Of a DNA stretch of 64,000 bases, positions 35,701 to 45,946 are shown one piece after another; position 1 is the stretch's first letter, and the number at the start of each line of letters is the position of its first letter. The notes under the pieces were generated by a model. The model saw nothing but the letters and a program-made list of their open reading frames with translations, made no database searches and was not told the DNA's origin. Source of the DNA: Morinoia aosen (Eukaryota; Arthropoda; Malacostraca; Amphipoda; Talitridae); contig CM059564.1 in the NCBI GenBank assembly GCA_030386875.1, positions 69,149,436-69,213,435 of the forward strand, written 5' to 3'. A program made the position numbers and the translations under genes.

Positions 35701-38700
35701 TGTGACTACAAAATGCGAACGGTAAAGGGTTAATAAATTGAATTCAAATATGTAGGGAAAAACAAAAGTATGCGTATCTCACAATGAAGAAAACGAATTT
35801 GAAACAATTAGTAGGTATCAGTCATCGGTATTCATCCATTTTGTATAAAAAATACCCGAAGAAAAGCTCTTTAATGTGTATTTGAAATCTTGTGACATTA
35901 TATCAGAGAAGTCTTAGAGTTGCTGGATACTTTAGAACAAGCTATCAAATGTGATAAAGGGAACTTACATTATTGAGGCTTGTGCTTGCACTGAACATAC
36001 TCGATCAGTGCAAACGAATACAAACATTAATACTGTAAACTTGTAGATTAAATTATCCAATTGCATTATAATTATTCAAACTTTTCGTTTTATCATGCTA
36101 TGCAAGTTTTGATCAAAGGGGAATTCAAATTTATCAAAAAAGTCAGGACATGGGACTTTGCGGTAGAGGTAGATTGAGAGAGGATGGAAAAGTAAACAAT
36201 ATACAGCTATCCAATGATACACCTTTACTAACTTTATTTGACTCTATCTTAAAAAAAAATACTATCAAAATAAACAAAACCACAAAATTCAACTAAGACG
36301 CAAGCTGTTCTGAACGGCAGAAGGGCAAAGGGAATAAAATATAAATTTAACGTTTCTCAAGTAAGCAGGTAAAGAAGAACTCGATTGGGCTCGAGCGGCA
36401 AGTACCGAAATCAAATCAAAGAAAAAGAATCAACATGCTAGAACATCGGATCGATTCCCCGGAAGTAAATTTTCGTTGCTGGTTGATCTAATTTGATAAT
36501 CGGAGTTGTGTTCACGAAAGCAAAACACTGGAAGAAATGGAAAATAAAGCTTCGTGTAAATATTCATTTGTATTAAGTTCGAATTTGATATTTTTAATTT
36601 ACAATAGAAAATTCTTATTATGCGGCATGAATGCTATTTATTTTAGCAGTAGTCAGAAACTGAGGCACCCTGCACTCGATACGCGTCACGCTAACATGAT
36701 GCACGTGCCTACGTACCATTTATGTTCGTTTGCCGCATAGATACTGTTCATGCCACGAGTGAGCAGTACAATAGTACATGAATTCGATCGGAGAGCGAAG
36801 CTGCTGCAAAACATCTCACCCATTCCTGCAGCTCCTTGTCGAGTGAAGATCCCTTTGCACAAGTGAGACAACCAATATAATGGATGTGAGGAGGCAGGAG
36901 CTTCGGGTAGTCGACCTGCCAACTCACGCTGACCATCACCGTGTCTATTTCACTCAGCAGCTGACTCGAAGATGGGAGACGAGGGTGCAGCTTCTGCAGC
37001 ATTTACGCATCAAAGGTTCCGTTATTATTTTGTGACATAAGAACATATACACAAATAAGGTTACGATCAGGCAAAAAGCATGATCACGATGTTCTCTACC
37101 AATACTTTTTCAAGCCCACCTGTCGTAGAGTACCTTTGATGCTCATGGAAGTGAATAATGATGAAAAATTAGAGAGTGAATTTCAGTCAATCTTATTATA
37201 GTGTGTTTAATTTGCATCAAGCACAAACTTTCCCTAAAATTTGAACTGCAAAAGCAGGAGCGGTTAGTAAATATATAAGTCAATTTATCTCAGATAAGGC
37301 ACATCATTAACTTGCCGAATTGAAGAAATGGAAATAGAAAAAAGGTTTTATCATTGTCAGCTATTCAGTGGGTTGTGGAAATTGCTCACCTTTATCCAGT
37401 AGTCTGTTACTGTGAAATGATAGATGACGATGAGCTCGTCCACCACTGAGACGATAAAGTTGTAGACGCGCTCCAGGAAGGACATGCGGGCGCCCACTTC
37501 TGACATGAGGGCGGGCACCACAGACGGTGTCTGTGGCATACCCAGGCGGCGGGCCTGCGATACACCACAACTTTCAAAAACTGTCTCTATGGCATTATTA
37601 CTCTCGAATCAAAGATATTAATAATATTTTTATGAAGATAACACACCTTGCGCGTGTGAATTTCAAAAAAATTGTTTAACTGAAAGAGCAGAAGAATAAG
37701 TTTGTTGGAAGATCGATGACTCCGTTTACATCTGAAAATTGGAATTTGAGTGACAAAGAAAGTTATCATTTTAGGGCACCAGAGGTAAATGAATTTTTTT
37801 TTATCTGGTTGAGAAACAAAATCTTAGAGTCGAGTAAAATGATTAAATGTTGCCAATTGGGGCCGTGGCAATGTACATAAAAATAAATTTTGGGTAACAT
37901 AGTTTGTTTATTCATGAAATTTGTTCTTTATGATGAAGAATATAATTTTTTAGATGTTTACAACGCGCCCGTCATCAACACAGACTAGAGTAATTTCACT
38001 AATAGGATGACTGTGCGTTCACTTCGCTTCCTGAAAAGTGAGATAAGGTCGTAATTTTTGTAAGCACTGTTAACGCCAGCCAGAAATACCAATTGTTGTG
38101 TTCATTCTTGCGCTGCATGCAGAGCATATGATCGCACATATGTGAGGTACATTTTGTATCGCCAATTTTGAGCAGCGTAATCAAAAGAAAAGGACGAGAG
38201 ACCTTGCCTCCCAGCAGGGGAAAGCCCATGTTTTATTGACAAATTTTAAGCAGTGTAATCAAAATAAAAGGACGAGAGACCTCGCCTCCCTGCAGAGGGA
38301 AGCCCCAGTAGGCGACGACGGGCAGCCCAAGCAGCCTGGCCAGCGCCAGCGAGCATTCGTTGGAGATGAGGTCTACCACCGCCACCGTGTAGCCTGTCGG
38401 CAAAGAGGGTACTGTAAAGCCTCAAACGGTGAAAATCTTGATATCGATGCTACTGCAACGAAGTTGAAATGTTTTCCATAGCACCAACAGTGAATATTGT
38501 GCGTGTAGGAGGGCTAAGAGAGAGAATAAATGTCATTTTATGATCCGCGCTACTTGGAATAGTCTTATAATTTTACAGGGAGATAACAAACAACTTCTTC
38601 TCTCCTATAGATAGACTATCGACTGCCGTAGACATTTGTAATTCGATACAGACGGGCGCAATTAATTAAGACACTACATTACATTCATGAAAAATTAGAT

Positions 38701-41384
38701 TTTTTCAGGTAAAAGACCATTTTAACGATGAATCCATGCAAGAGGGGCGTTTGAATCCTAGCTTTTAATTACAAACTAACAATGTGAACATCCCGTACTT
38801 TCTTCATTTTTTTCACCATAATAAACATCGCAAATTCATAACTGGAAATGCCTGTTGATATAAATGTCTGTGGAAATGATTCTGAATACCATAAATGATA
38901 TTATAGCTTGGTATAAAACATAGGAGCTGGAAAACATGAAAAAAATGTAACTTTTTCCTAAATTCCCTCTTTAATTTGGTTACTAGATATTAAAATGCAA
39001 AAAAACGTACTACGTGCAATGCGATGATTTCTTGTACAGTTATTACAGATAAACTACTAAATGAGTGTATGTATTCTGAATAGGAAAATGATGATGAATG
39101 TGAGCTCCAAATTTGCAAGGTTACGACTTTTTCTGTAGGTGTTATTCTGTAGGTTATCTTATCTTGCCTCAGTTCATTTAAAACTTAAAAGTCTTTGTCC
39201 AGTTGAAACCAATAGAGATTTATTTTAACCTGTGAAGGAAAACTATCTCTTCTTTTTATTTAAATGGAATTGATCAGGGCATTGAAGTCTTCTGAACATT
39301 AAAAGAAAATCTGTAAATCTATATCGATATTTGCTTTACCGATTATCCACTAATTCTGATCATATACATATTGAATGATCCAAGTTTATAATAAGGATGA
39401 ATTAATTTGAATAACAGAACTCAATTTGCATCTTCCCGAATTACAAACGCCACCTGTTGCATTGAGAGCGGCGAAGATGGCAGGATCCCCTAGCAAGGTG
39501 GAGCATTGGGCGTCGATGAGCCGGAACACGTCACTTGGAATCTGAAGGAAAAATCATGTTTATCACAATGAAGCTGATCCATAGCTTATACAACAATGGG
39601 TTTTCAAATGCATAGTAATTAATAACTGGAGGTTACTGCCAGAAAAGTTAATGAAAAGCTACTACCGGTCCAACCGCTACATATTTATACAGTATAGTTT
39701 AGTTCAGAATTTGACACAACACTTTCTCGAAGGGAAGGCAGAGCAAGACTCCGGAAGGCCGGAGTGGCCAAGGAACGTCAGGATGCTAGTTTATCGAGAA
39801 GCCTGCATGGATTTTACGAGAAAAGAACTCTTTTTCTCGTGAATCATGTTTTAAGTCATTCTTTTACCATTTTTCTAAGTTGCTTACGTGTAGTTATGCA
39901 CTAATTTATTATAATTCGCAGTGTGAAAAATCTGAGGGGTCAGAACCTCCGTTAAATGATGCATGGCCGTTTTTGTCTTTCCTTAGCAGTTTAGAAGGAA
40001 AAATTAATGTTTTGATAAATCAAAAATTTCACCAATTTGCTATTTTTAATCGCAGCCCAATACCAGAACACAAATCGAAGATCACATAAGAATAAAAACA
40101 TTCTTAACAATGCGTAAGCAAGACTAGCTAGCAGGGTTGCGTCTCACGTTGAGGTGGGAGCGCTGCGCGTCCCAGAGGAGGCGCGTGGGCGGCTGCACAG
40201 CACCATCGCCCCCCATGTACGGGTACCTGTGAGGGCAGAGATGGTTAGGCTGTACGGTGACTAAACCGGAAAGATCTTTAAGTTTGTATGACATAGCGCG
40301 TGATTCTTTCAAAATCAGGGTATAAATATCATCAGCTACGTGGGAATTCACGGTGATTTTCTCACTCAAGCACAATTTCTATTCTTTTTTCGTTCAAGCA
40401 CTGCACTTAAGCCAAAATAGATTCATGTTCTAGTTTTTATTTGGAAAATTTTTCTGAATCCTACAAAATAAATTCAACGTCTTTATACAAAACATCAGAA
40501 ACAGTGGCACTGAATGTTAAATGGCGAAATGAAACAAAGTAGAATATGAAATATTTCAGAAACATATCACTACTGGACTGATGAAGTCCAAATTTACCTT
40601 TTACGGTAAATATTGCCGAATTCAATAGCAAATAATTTTCCATGTAAAAGTTGTAATAAGTACCTCGGCATAAGTTGTGGAACATTGAATAGAACAGTTG
40701 AGGAACAAAGAGAGAGAATTTTATCTTGAAATATTTCAGACAGAGTTTTATAATGAGACAGTAATTGTTAATTTTAACAAAAGGACCTTCATATTAACGG
40801 TGAAACATCGCTTTAGCATTATTAAATTAGCTAGCTCACCTCAAATCCACATTGTCAGGACTGATGGTGACAACGTCCAGAGAGTTGCAGCGAAACCTCC
40901 CATCACTCCCAGCTGGGTCCTCGGTGTTCTTATTCGAGCCCCATGGTGCTTCCCCTCCCACAAAATGTCGTCTCGTATTGATGGGAATATGATTGCTCTT
41001 CCATTTGAGTTGTGTAACGAAGTGTCCTCTCCGAACCAGTTCGGCGCCAAGATTTCGGAGAACTACCTCGTGGCTGCCAGCGTAAATGGGATGCAGAATG
41101 AGGATTCTAGCACGAGAGCTTCTATTGGATGAAGATATTTTGGGGAACTTGTTGAGGTTATTATGACAGTCTATGAAAAAATTTTCCACGTTGATGCTAG
41201 CAGCAGAAAAGTGAGAAAAATTATCACCAGTGAAGTAGCTGGATGCTGTTGAGTAGGACACCACAGGTACGCTGCGAAGATCCACAGAAACGTTGGCGCT
41301 GTCATTCTTGATATCGAAAGAAGCGTGCAGAAATGGCATAATGAAAAGAAGAGCAACAGCGATCGATTTTGCCTTCACACTCAT
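26457..41384 (-). CDS. Ugt: UDP-glycosyltransferase, nine coding exons
   Basis: Transfers a sugar from a UDP-sugar to small lipophilic acceptors in the ER lumen; arthropod UGTs act in detoxification, pigment and hormone metabolism. Coding exons on the minus strand: 41384-40840, 40226-40148, 39541-39454, 38393-38281, 37554-37390, 36993-36820, 35150-34937, 33724-33505, 26736-26457. All introns are GT/AG, all phases agree, and the sum is 1878 bases or 625 residues plus stop. Seen in order: signal peptide (1-21), Ser/Asn-rich insert (about 22-90), ARILILHP start of the fold at 92, candidate catalytic His105 and Asp245, UDP-sugar signature 467-495, and a transmembrane anchor at about 586-606 with a short cytosolic tail. 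At 625 residues it exceeds the usual ~520, mostly because of the insert. The start is the first Met before the signal peptide. The acceptor is unknown. Confidence 0.93.
27060..27570 (+). pseudogene. Tc1-like transposase fossil in UGT intron 8
   Basis: Runs opposite to the host gene. Frames with breaks give KDGKVRMKWEPHEVFDQSCI, corresponding to the GRxxVWRxxxExFxxxC region of Tc1 transposases. Later, MKSQDYLSIFGDQV resembles the QDY-x-x-IL segment, and IENLWDLLERDLQAS at about 27493-27540 is the end of the DLNPIENLW motif. Stops and frameshifts show decay. Confidence 0.78.
27588..28040 (+). repeat. ~430-bp module M, copy A
   Basis: From 'gtgtgatctaaagcatgttc' to 'aactttattggaaaaaactt'. It recurs at 31597-31995 and 32175-32630 with about two-thirds identity by eye. 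It includes 'tgacatgggctgttataaag' with a short hairpin (GGGC..GCCC). It is not an ORF family. It lies directly downstream of a transposase fossil here and downstream of the LINE relic at the other sites. Confidence 0.65.
28041..29949. other. UGT intron 8 interior, unrecognised
   Basis: The frames 29089-29379 and 29550-29903 (minus, 96 and 117 codons) have no family resemblance and cannot be spliced in phase between UGT exons 8 and 9. The tract at 28620-28655 ('aaagaaagaaagaaaaacag') may be the A-rich end of an old retroposon. Confidence 0.4.
29950..31580 (+). mobile_element. LINE (non-LTR retrotransposon) reverse transcriptase relic
   Basis: Inside UGT intron 8, opposite strand. Seen in order: VSELRKISYSLKNTKAVGHG (the LKNxKxxGxDGI region, about 30050), LSKTFDSVEHKRLLRK (motif A, Asp of KAFDSV in place, about 30500), NNCGVPQGSILGSLLLSIFI (motif B, about 30645-30705), MYEDDVQI where YADD is expected (motif C, about 30740), and NGLKLKTDKTQYF (the LxxNxxKT segment). 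A C-terminal stretch with SRFDSCSLVW follows near 31170. Frameshifts and stops make it inactive. It resembles the Jockey/CR1 group in layout, but I cannot fix the clade. Confidence 0.85.
31597..31995 (+). repeat. Module M, copy B
   Basis: Starts 'gtgtggcttaaagcaagttc' and ends 'gaattaactttattagacat'. It has the same central 'cttgggctgttatgacaccc' hairpin region as copy A. Short frames across it (31602-31822) are not conserved. Confidence 0.65.
32175..32630 (+). repeat. Module M, copy C
   Basis: Starts 'agagtggtaacgtattttct' and ends 'accatctttattaaaaataa'. It is the most diverged copy. With copy B and the ~165-bp stretch between them it forms a tandem arrangement. Confidence 0.55.
33505..33724 (-). 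CDS. Ugt: UGT exon 8, UDP-sugar signature
   Basis: 220 bases, acceptor CCTGCACAG, donor AAG|GTAAGT. Starts AHPRTKLFVSHCGMNSVNEA and continues through TPLLCVPNFADQ. This is the UGT signature with His470, Gly472, Glu478, Asp494 and Gln495 in place. The usual THGGxxS is SHCGMNS here. It ends DTLYQNINEVILNL in phase 2. Confidence 0.97.
34120..34817 (-). pseudogene. Tc1/mariner transposase fossil in UGT intron 7
   Basis: Same strand as the host gene. The N-terminal half gives a frame ending at 34521 with SLQDLIFEATLFKSKIAV. Then MWYDESKLELYGFNDVPHVR (34488-34545) matches the WSDExKxxLxGxxxxxxV region with the catalytic Asp. Further on, a broken frame gives SNWDLNPIENL at about 34225-34260, the DLNPIENL motif. 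The string 'aagtatgtggacatttgaaa' at about 34018 resembles a Tc1 end, but the opposite end was not found. Confidence 0.82.
34937..35150 (-). CDS. Ugt: UGT exon 7, start of the UDP-sugar domain
   Basis: 214 bases, acceptor CTCATCAG, donor CTTG|GTAAGG. Encodes VEGSGDAGVIVFSFGLTGFN (strand and loop at the nucleotide pocket), then ISRLQQRVVLHFD and ARAVIPQQDLL, where WIPQxDLL is typical; here Trp is replaced by Val. Ends in phase 1. Confidence 0.95.
35223..35510 (+). repeat. tRNA-derived SINE, full-length copy in UGT intron 6
   Basis: Begins TGCTCGCGATAGCCATGTGC. It has an A-box-like TAGCCATGTGC (35232-35242) and a clear B box GGTTCGAAACT (35275-35285), the internal Pol III promoter of tRNA-derived SINEs. 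The body is ~200 bp, and the end is 'catccgtagatgccttcatt' with an ATT-rich tail. It is over 95% identical by eye to 61092-61385, so the family moved fairly recently. Frames across it are not genes. Confidence 0.92.
35511..35733. mobile_element. piggyBac-like MITE with TTAA at both ends
   Basis: TTAACCTTTACCGTC at the left and the complement CGGTAAAGGGTTAA at the right bound 223 bases. TTAA flanks both sides (35511-35514 and 35730-35733), as piggyBac elements require. A subterminal palindrome 'aagtggatttcaaaatccac' follows the left end. It sits in the A/T-rich tail of the SINE at 35223-35510, so it inserted after the SINE. Confidence 0.82.
35734..36819. other. UGT intron 6 remainder
   Basis: AT-rich, with no supported coding or repeat feature. 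Confidence 0.4.
36820..36993 (-). CDS. Ugt: UGT exon 6
   Basis: 174 bases, acceptor GCTGCAG (weak pyrimidine tract), donor TGG|GTGAGA, phase 0 to 0. Encodes LPSSSQLLSEIDTVMVSVSW, then VDYPKLLPPHIHYIGCLTC and a helix ending ELQEW. It bridges the N- and C-terminal domains; DYP-x-x-x-P-x-x-x-x-x-G is the family pattern. Confidence 0.92.
37390..37554 (-). CDS. Ugt: UGT exon 5
   Basis: 165 bases, acceptor ATCGCAG, donor AAG|GTGAGC, phase 0 to 0. Encodes ARRLGMPQTPSVVPALMSEV, then GARMSFLERVYNFIVSVVDE, matching the family pattern P-x-x-VP-x-x-x-S-x-x-x-D/A-x-M-x-F-x-x-R. This stretch packs against the membrane-facing side in other UGTs. Confidence 0.93.
38162..38306. repeat. 78-bp-period duplication across a UGT splice donor
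   Basis: Two ~67-base segments (38162-38228 and 38239-38306) share 'aaaaggacgagagacc' and the complement of the exon end GGGCTTxCC..GGGAGGC. The copy at higher coordinates holds the true exon 4 end and donor GAG|GTCTCT. The other holds a second AAG|GTCTCT donor inside the intron, with an exon-like GFPLLGGK reading ahead of it. Use of the second donor would extend exon 4 and bring in an in-frame TAA about 15 codons later. Confidence 0.85.
38281..38393 (-). CDS. Ugt: UGT exon 4, catalytic Asp region
   Basis: 113 bases, acceptor GCCGACAG, donor GAG|GTCTCT. Encodes YTVAVVDLISNECSLALARL and LGLPVVAYWGFPLQGGE. Asp245 in VVD lies where the family's catalytic Asp partner is found. The end of this exon and its donor are partly duplicated 78 bases downstream in the intron. 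Confidence 0.93.
39454..39541 (-). CDS. Ugt: UGT exon 3
   Basis: 88 bases, acceptor TTCCTTCAG, donor ACAG|GTGGCG. Encodes IPSDVFRLIDAQCSTLLGDP and AIFAALNAT, with the C-S-x-L-L spacing common before the catalytic Asp in UGTs. Ends in phase 1. Confidence 0.88.
40148..40226 (-). CDS. Ugt: UGT exon 2
   Basis: 79 bases, acceptor CCTCACAG, donor AAC|GTGAGA. Completes an Arg codon and adds YPYMGGDGAVQPPTRLLWDA and a short tail, ending in phase 0. This small exon covers part of the variable acceptor-binding region, so it has few family landmarks. Phase agreement on both sides supports it. Confidence 0.82.
40840..41384 (-). CDS. Ugt: UGT exon 1: signal peptide and N-terminal domain start
   Basis: Encodes residues 1-181 plus two bases. 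A hydrophobic signal peptide (MSVKAKSIAVALLFIMPFLH) is followed by ~70 residues rich in Ser, Asn and Phe that I cannot match to the UGT family. Next come RARILILHPIYAGSHEVVLR and LVRRGHFVTQLKW, the standard first strand, catalytic-His loop and helix. Donor: GATTTGAG|GTGAGC. Confidence 0.93.
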
Positions 41385-44300
41385 GTCGATAGTTCAAATG
41401 AGAAAACGATGTGATATCCGAAAAACCATCCAACTCATTGTCATGATGCTGAAAGTGATGTCACAGAAAACTGGTGTTAAAAAGAATTAACCAACGCATA
41501 AAATACTCGCAGATAAAATGAATGATGCAGCAATTTTTATAAGTTTAAAAATAACTGAAAATGAAAAATTGCTAACAAACAAGTATAGTTATAAGTAAAA
41601 ATCTATAATAAAAATTGATGCATTAGCGTAAAATGTTTTAGTTTTATTTCAATTGGTTTAATTACGACAAAATTTTAAACGATATCAATTAAAAGCATTA
41701 TATTTTAAATTCAAGTTTTGCATATATCACATTTTAATGAATAACAATGACGAGAACAACATTTTGAAGAACATGCCCAAAAACGCGCAGCCCAATCTTG
41801 GAAAATATTACAGAAAATTTTACATAGAACTGAAAACCTGCCCCAAAGAAAGCATATCTTACCAAAATAGGTGGCTAATTTTCGCTAATTTGAAGACAGA
41901 ATTTAGTTCTGATGGAATCCTGGTTTCTGCCCGCGTGTATTTCATATCTTGACATTTCCCTATCGTTCATGATATTTTGATATTTCCCTATCCCTTTTGT
42001 TATAGTCTGTATAGATGGGGCTGTAATGCAAGCCAAGCTTATTCCAAGCAACGATCGTTACGAAAAGTAAGCGACACGGTTATTCTACTCAGGACTCAGA
42101 ATGTTTTAGCGTAATCAGAATCATAGACGTAAACCCTTTGAAAAATTTGTTTTTAATCAATATCTAATCATTTAGTTCATTAATATGTACTCTAAATCAT
42201 TCTATGCAAAATAGAACACAGTTTAACACGTTTCCTGTGATAGGTTAAACTAACGTTCATTAGTCCATTCAAATTTAAAGTCAACTGTAGTCATTAATTT
42301 TAAAAATAGCAAACATTAACTGGATCTTATCTTTATTTAGCTTCCATCAAGCATTTCTAAAATTGAGTTAGTGACTTCAGGTTGGTCAGCAGCATTATGA
42401 AAATGCCCTCAGTGACCACCGGTGGGTCCCTTCGCAGGATACGTAATAATACTTCACGAGACTTTATAATTTTCTGCATAAGGGATTGTTAGATATTTCA
42501 CCTTCATGCCATTAAAAGCTTTACCTTTCTTGAGCGTACAAGCATTTGAATAGACGTTCAATTTGACATAACAGTGATTTGAAACATTACGGTAAAAACA
42601 TGAGCGTCCTTCACGAGGAAATGCGTTTCTACTAGACATTGAAAATAGTCACGATTGCCATGTTTTGTTGAATAAAACAGCAGGATGAGGTGTGCTGATC
42701 ATCCTCAGCTGTCCCAGCTTTCTCGTCATGCTCTCAGGCGGAACGCCCTTATATACACGCGATGCGCTACGTGCCTCTTTTGTCCACAAATAACCGTGAT
42801 CATCAGATCAACCTTGGCCGACGAGCTACGATACGGCCCCCTACAATGCCGAACTTGTAGAACACGCATGCATGAAAGTTGTTCGCTTGATCACATGCAT
42901 CAAATACATTATCAATCAAATCCTTTTCTTTTCAAATTCTGATTTATTTCGTCGATCGCGCTTAAAAAGGACGAGCAGCTCACGAAGATTTCAAGACTTT
43001 TCATTTTTCATATTGGATACAATTATCAGCTTTGTTGTGCTTGGAGTCTAAATTCCAAATTTTAATGGGTGACATACGTTTTGATAAGAATTGTCATGAA
43101 CGAACGTTCATTATCGATTTGATGAAAATACGCTGGTAGAGTTTAATAAATCGTGTGAATTTGACTCTTATCCATCGCCAAGGAACTTGACCCGTTAATC
43201 TTAAATTTACCCATCTTTTGATTCAAACTCAGTGAAATAAAACAAAAATTTCATAATTTTCCACTTTGCACTCCTCATTGGTCACCTTCATTTATTAATA
43301 CATATAAATTCATGCACAAATATTCAAATAATCAGTAGATATTTTTAACTTCAAGAAAAACCTTAGACTTTAAAGTGTCTTAATTATAAAGCGTTACTAT
43401 CAAGATTTACTTTCCAATTAAACTCAAGTTGAAAGACTTTCGTCTTAATACCTATAGCCTAATCTTGGTTAGTTTTTATCAAATCTTCGTAAATATCTCT
43501 TCAAACGATTACGCTCATTCTTTCCACAAAGTAAAAAAACACAATAATTACCAGAGACAAAGTATCATTCACGTTTCTTTCTACTAGTATATAAACATTT
43601 ACACATATACATCTTACACATTCTGTATATCTACATATTTACATATTCAAACACCGCAAGTGACACCCCATTAAAAGCTGATGCCAAATAGAAAATACAA
43701 CAGTTAAGTAAATTCTAAGTTCGGCCTCCACAGGGAAAGACACGCTGATGAAACAGCGCTAACCTTCGCATTCTATGTGCAAGAGTTTTCAAGTCAGCGG
43801 ACTAACATTCAAACCAAGTTACGTTATTGAAAGTAGTCTTCAGTTGGTCTAAGGTGGAGAACAAAAACGACACATACACATATTAAATTCGCGATGGCAA
43901 GATACATTTGCTCAATGCTAAATTTTATATCATTGGGGATAAATAAATAATATTTTATTTTCAAAACAGTTCTTCACAATCCTAATTCAGTTGTAGCTAC
44001 TTTTTTCAAGTTGGAAGAAGGCTCTTACATGTAGTATGGATTATTTCCCGGTAAACGAGTTCAAGTCAAAAGCTAATTCTTCCGGACACTAACTTTCACC
44101 ACAAACACTAAAATGTTGCGGGAACCATTGTAGTTCGGCTAACATTTTACCATTTAGCCAAATAAAAATTGAAAGCGAACCTGGGGCTTTCTGCTCTGTC
44201 GAGCACAGCATTAACTGGGGTCTGTGACACACGACAGCTGTCGTTTGTCCACTGATGATCTGAGTTAAAGTGATTGTTAAAAGATGGTAGCCTGTAGAAA

Positions 44301-45056
44301 CGCTGTTGCAAATTGTAGGTTGGGTAACACACCGCACGCTCTAAGTTTAAAACCCTAATTTTCTAATTTGAAGAGCCTTCTCTTTTAGATGCAAGTGATT
44401 GATGTATGTGGGAACGGTACTTATAATAATGGAAGTATTAAACACTGCGACCTTATTAATTAGGATGCAAAAAAATTGAATATGAACGAACGCAAAGTAC
44501 AGCAAAGAACAATTTATATACTTTCTCTGGTAATAACAATGTGGGCAAAACCTATGCGTGTGTACCGAAATTAAATTTTAAACTAACTTATTTTGCTATC
44601 TTCATTTTTGGAGCAATAAGAAAATCATGAAGCCGCTGCTCGATCAAGGAGGTCTCTGCGGAAATTTTGATTTTAACTGTGTGCTCAATATTGGAACTTT
44701 ACGCTCAAAAATACGTTCATTGTGTCAATAGTTAATTATTAAAGACTTTTTCTGGTCCCGTATTTAAAAAACCCTGTACATTCAAGATTGTTTGAACCCT
44801 ATTGTTCGTGACTGTATTCTGGGACGTATTAATCCCTGTACACATAAACTAACATGTCTGCTGGGACACAAGTATGTCAATGCTGTAATTCTTATAATGT
44901 ACATAAAATAAATTAATTCTTTACTTAATCTGTTTCCGTATGGGTAGTGGAGCTGAACATGTATTTATACCCGTCTAAATCAATTTCGTGAAAACCGACT
45001 CGAAAGGGTTAAAAAGGTACCTTACTTATGGGCCATCCTGTACATGGAATTAGAAA
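41385..45056. other. Intergenic upstream of the UGT gene
   Basis: Presumed promoter side of the UGT. No TATA box or 5' exon could be assigned with confidence. The frames 42685-42942 (plus) and 44089-44337 (minus) have no recognisable family. A 16-mer GTGACCACCGGTGGGT (42412-42427) occurs inverted at 28346-28361. Confidence 0.4.
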
Positions 45057-45394
45057 GTCAGGGAATCCACGGTTTACGACATTTCGACTTACGGCACCTC
45101 TCTGTTACAAACGACCGCCCATAAACCCTTACTAATTCCTGTTTTGCTTTACGGCGATCCGTTCGTATTGCCCCGAACCGCGCGGAGTCTTAGTTTTTTT
45201 TTCGTGGGTGAATACTTGATAATGCAGCGTACAAACGGGTTCATGTACATGTTCTTATCATTACTGAGTATTATTTAAGTAAGAAAGGGCATATTTTTGT
45301 GATGGCTTGAGTTCCGACTTACGTACCAAACCGGTCTACGAACCTTCGTAAGAACGGAACTCGTTCGTAAGCCGAGGATCTCCTGTGTTCGTAC
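45057..45394. mobile_element. Possible pogo/Tigger-like MITE
   Basis: The left end 'cagggaatccacggtttacg' followed by 'cgacttacggca' resembles the reverse complement of the right end ('cacaggagatcctcggctta', then 'cgaacgag'). Both are of the CAGxxxxTCCxCGxxTTACGA type seen in pogo/Tigger elements. The similarity is imperfect, there is no coding sequence, and the TA flanks are unclear. Confidence 0.45.
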
Positions 45395-45946
45395 AAGGGG
45401 TGAGCATTTTTTGGGCAGCTTATGGTTGAGTTTAAATCCCGTTCATCGAAATTAAAAAATGAGGCACTAAAATTCAGAATTAATATGAAACTAAGCCGCA
45501 TGAGATATCATTTATCGTTTACAGCTTTTAGTTTGTTCTAAATTAACCTCAAACACAATACCTCAAATTCGGGGACTGTAACAAGAGCTATTCATTCAAA
45601 CTGTGGCTGTTATCCGAACGCCAAACTAAACTGAAATTATGTAGATATCGTTTAATTTCTTACTCTATTAGACAAAAAATAAATGCATTTTGTAAACAAT
45701 TTTTGAGAGTTCGAGCTTGCCGATTAGAAGATTTACAATCTCCTTGGTGATTCATAGATTTTAAAACTTTTCTGAAAGAGTGACAGCACCTAGCACCGAA
45801 GTTTTTATCGATTAACGTGGTAAGCATTTCATTTTCATTTATTAATATGAATATAATTTTTCTCTATTTTCCGAGTCTATATGCTACTTGGAAAAATTTT
45901 CAAATGATTAAGGAACAAAACCATGTTTTATTCATTCACGAAAGCG

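Noticed and set aside
40698-41132. 144-codon plus-strand ORF, among the longest in the window
   Set aside because: It is the antisense shadow of UGT exon 1, which has a signal peptide, family motifs and correct splice phase on the other strand.
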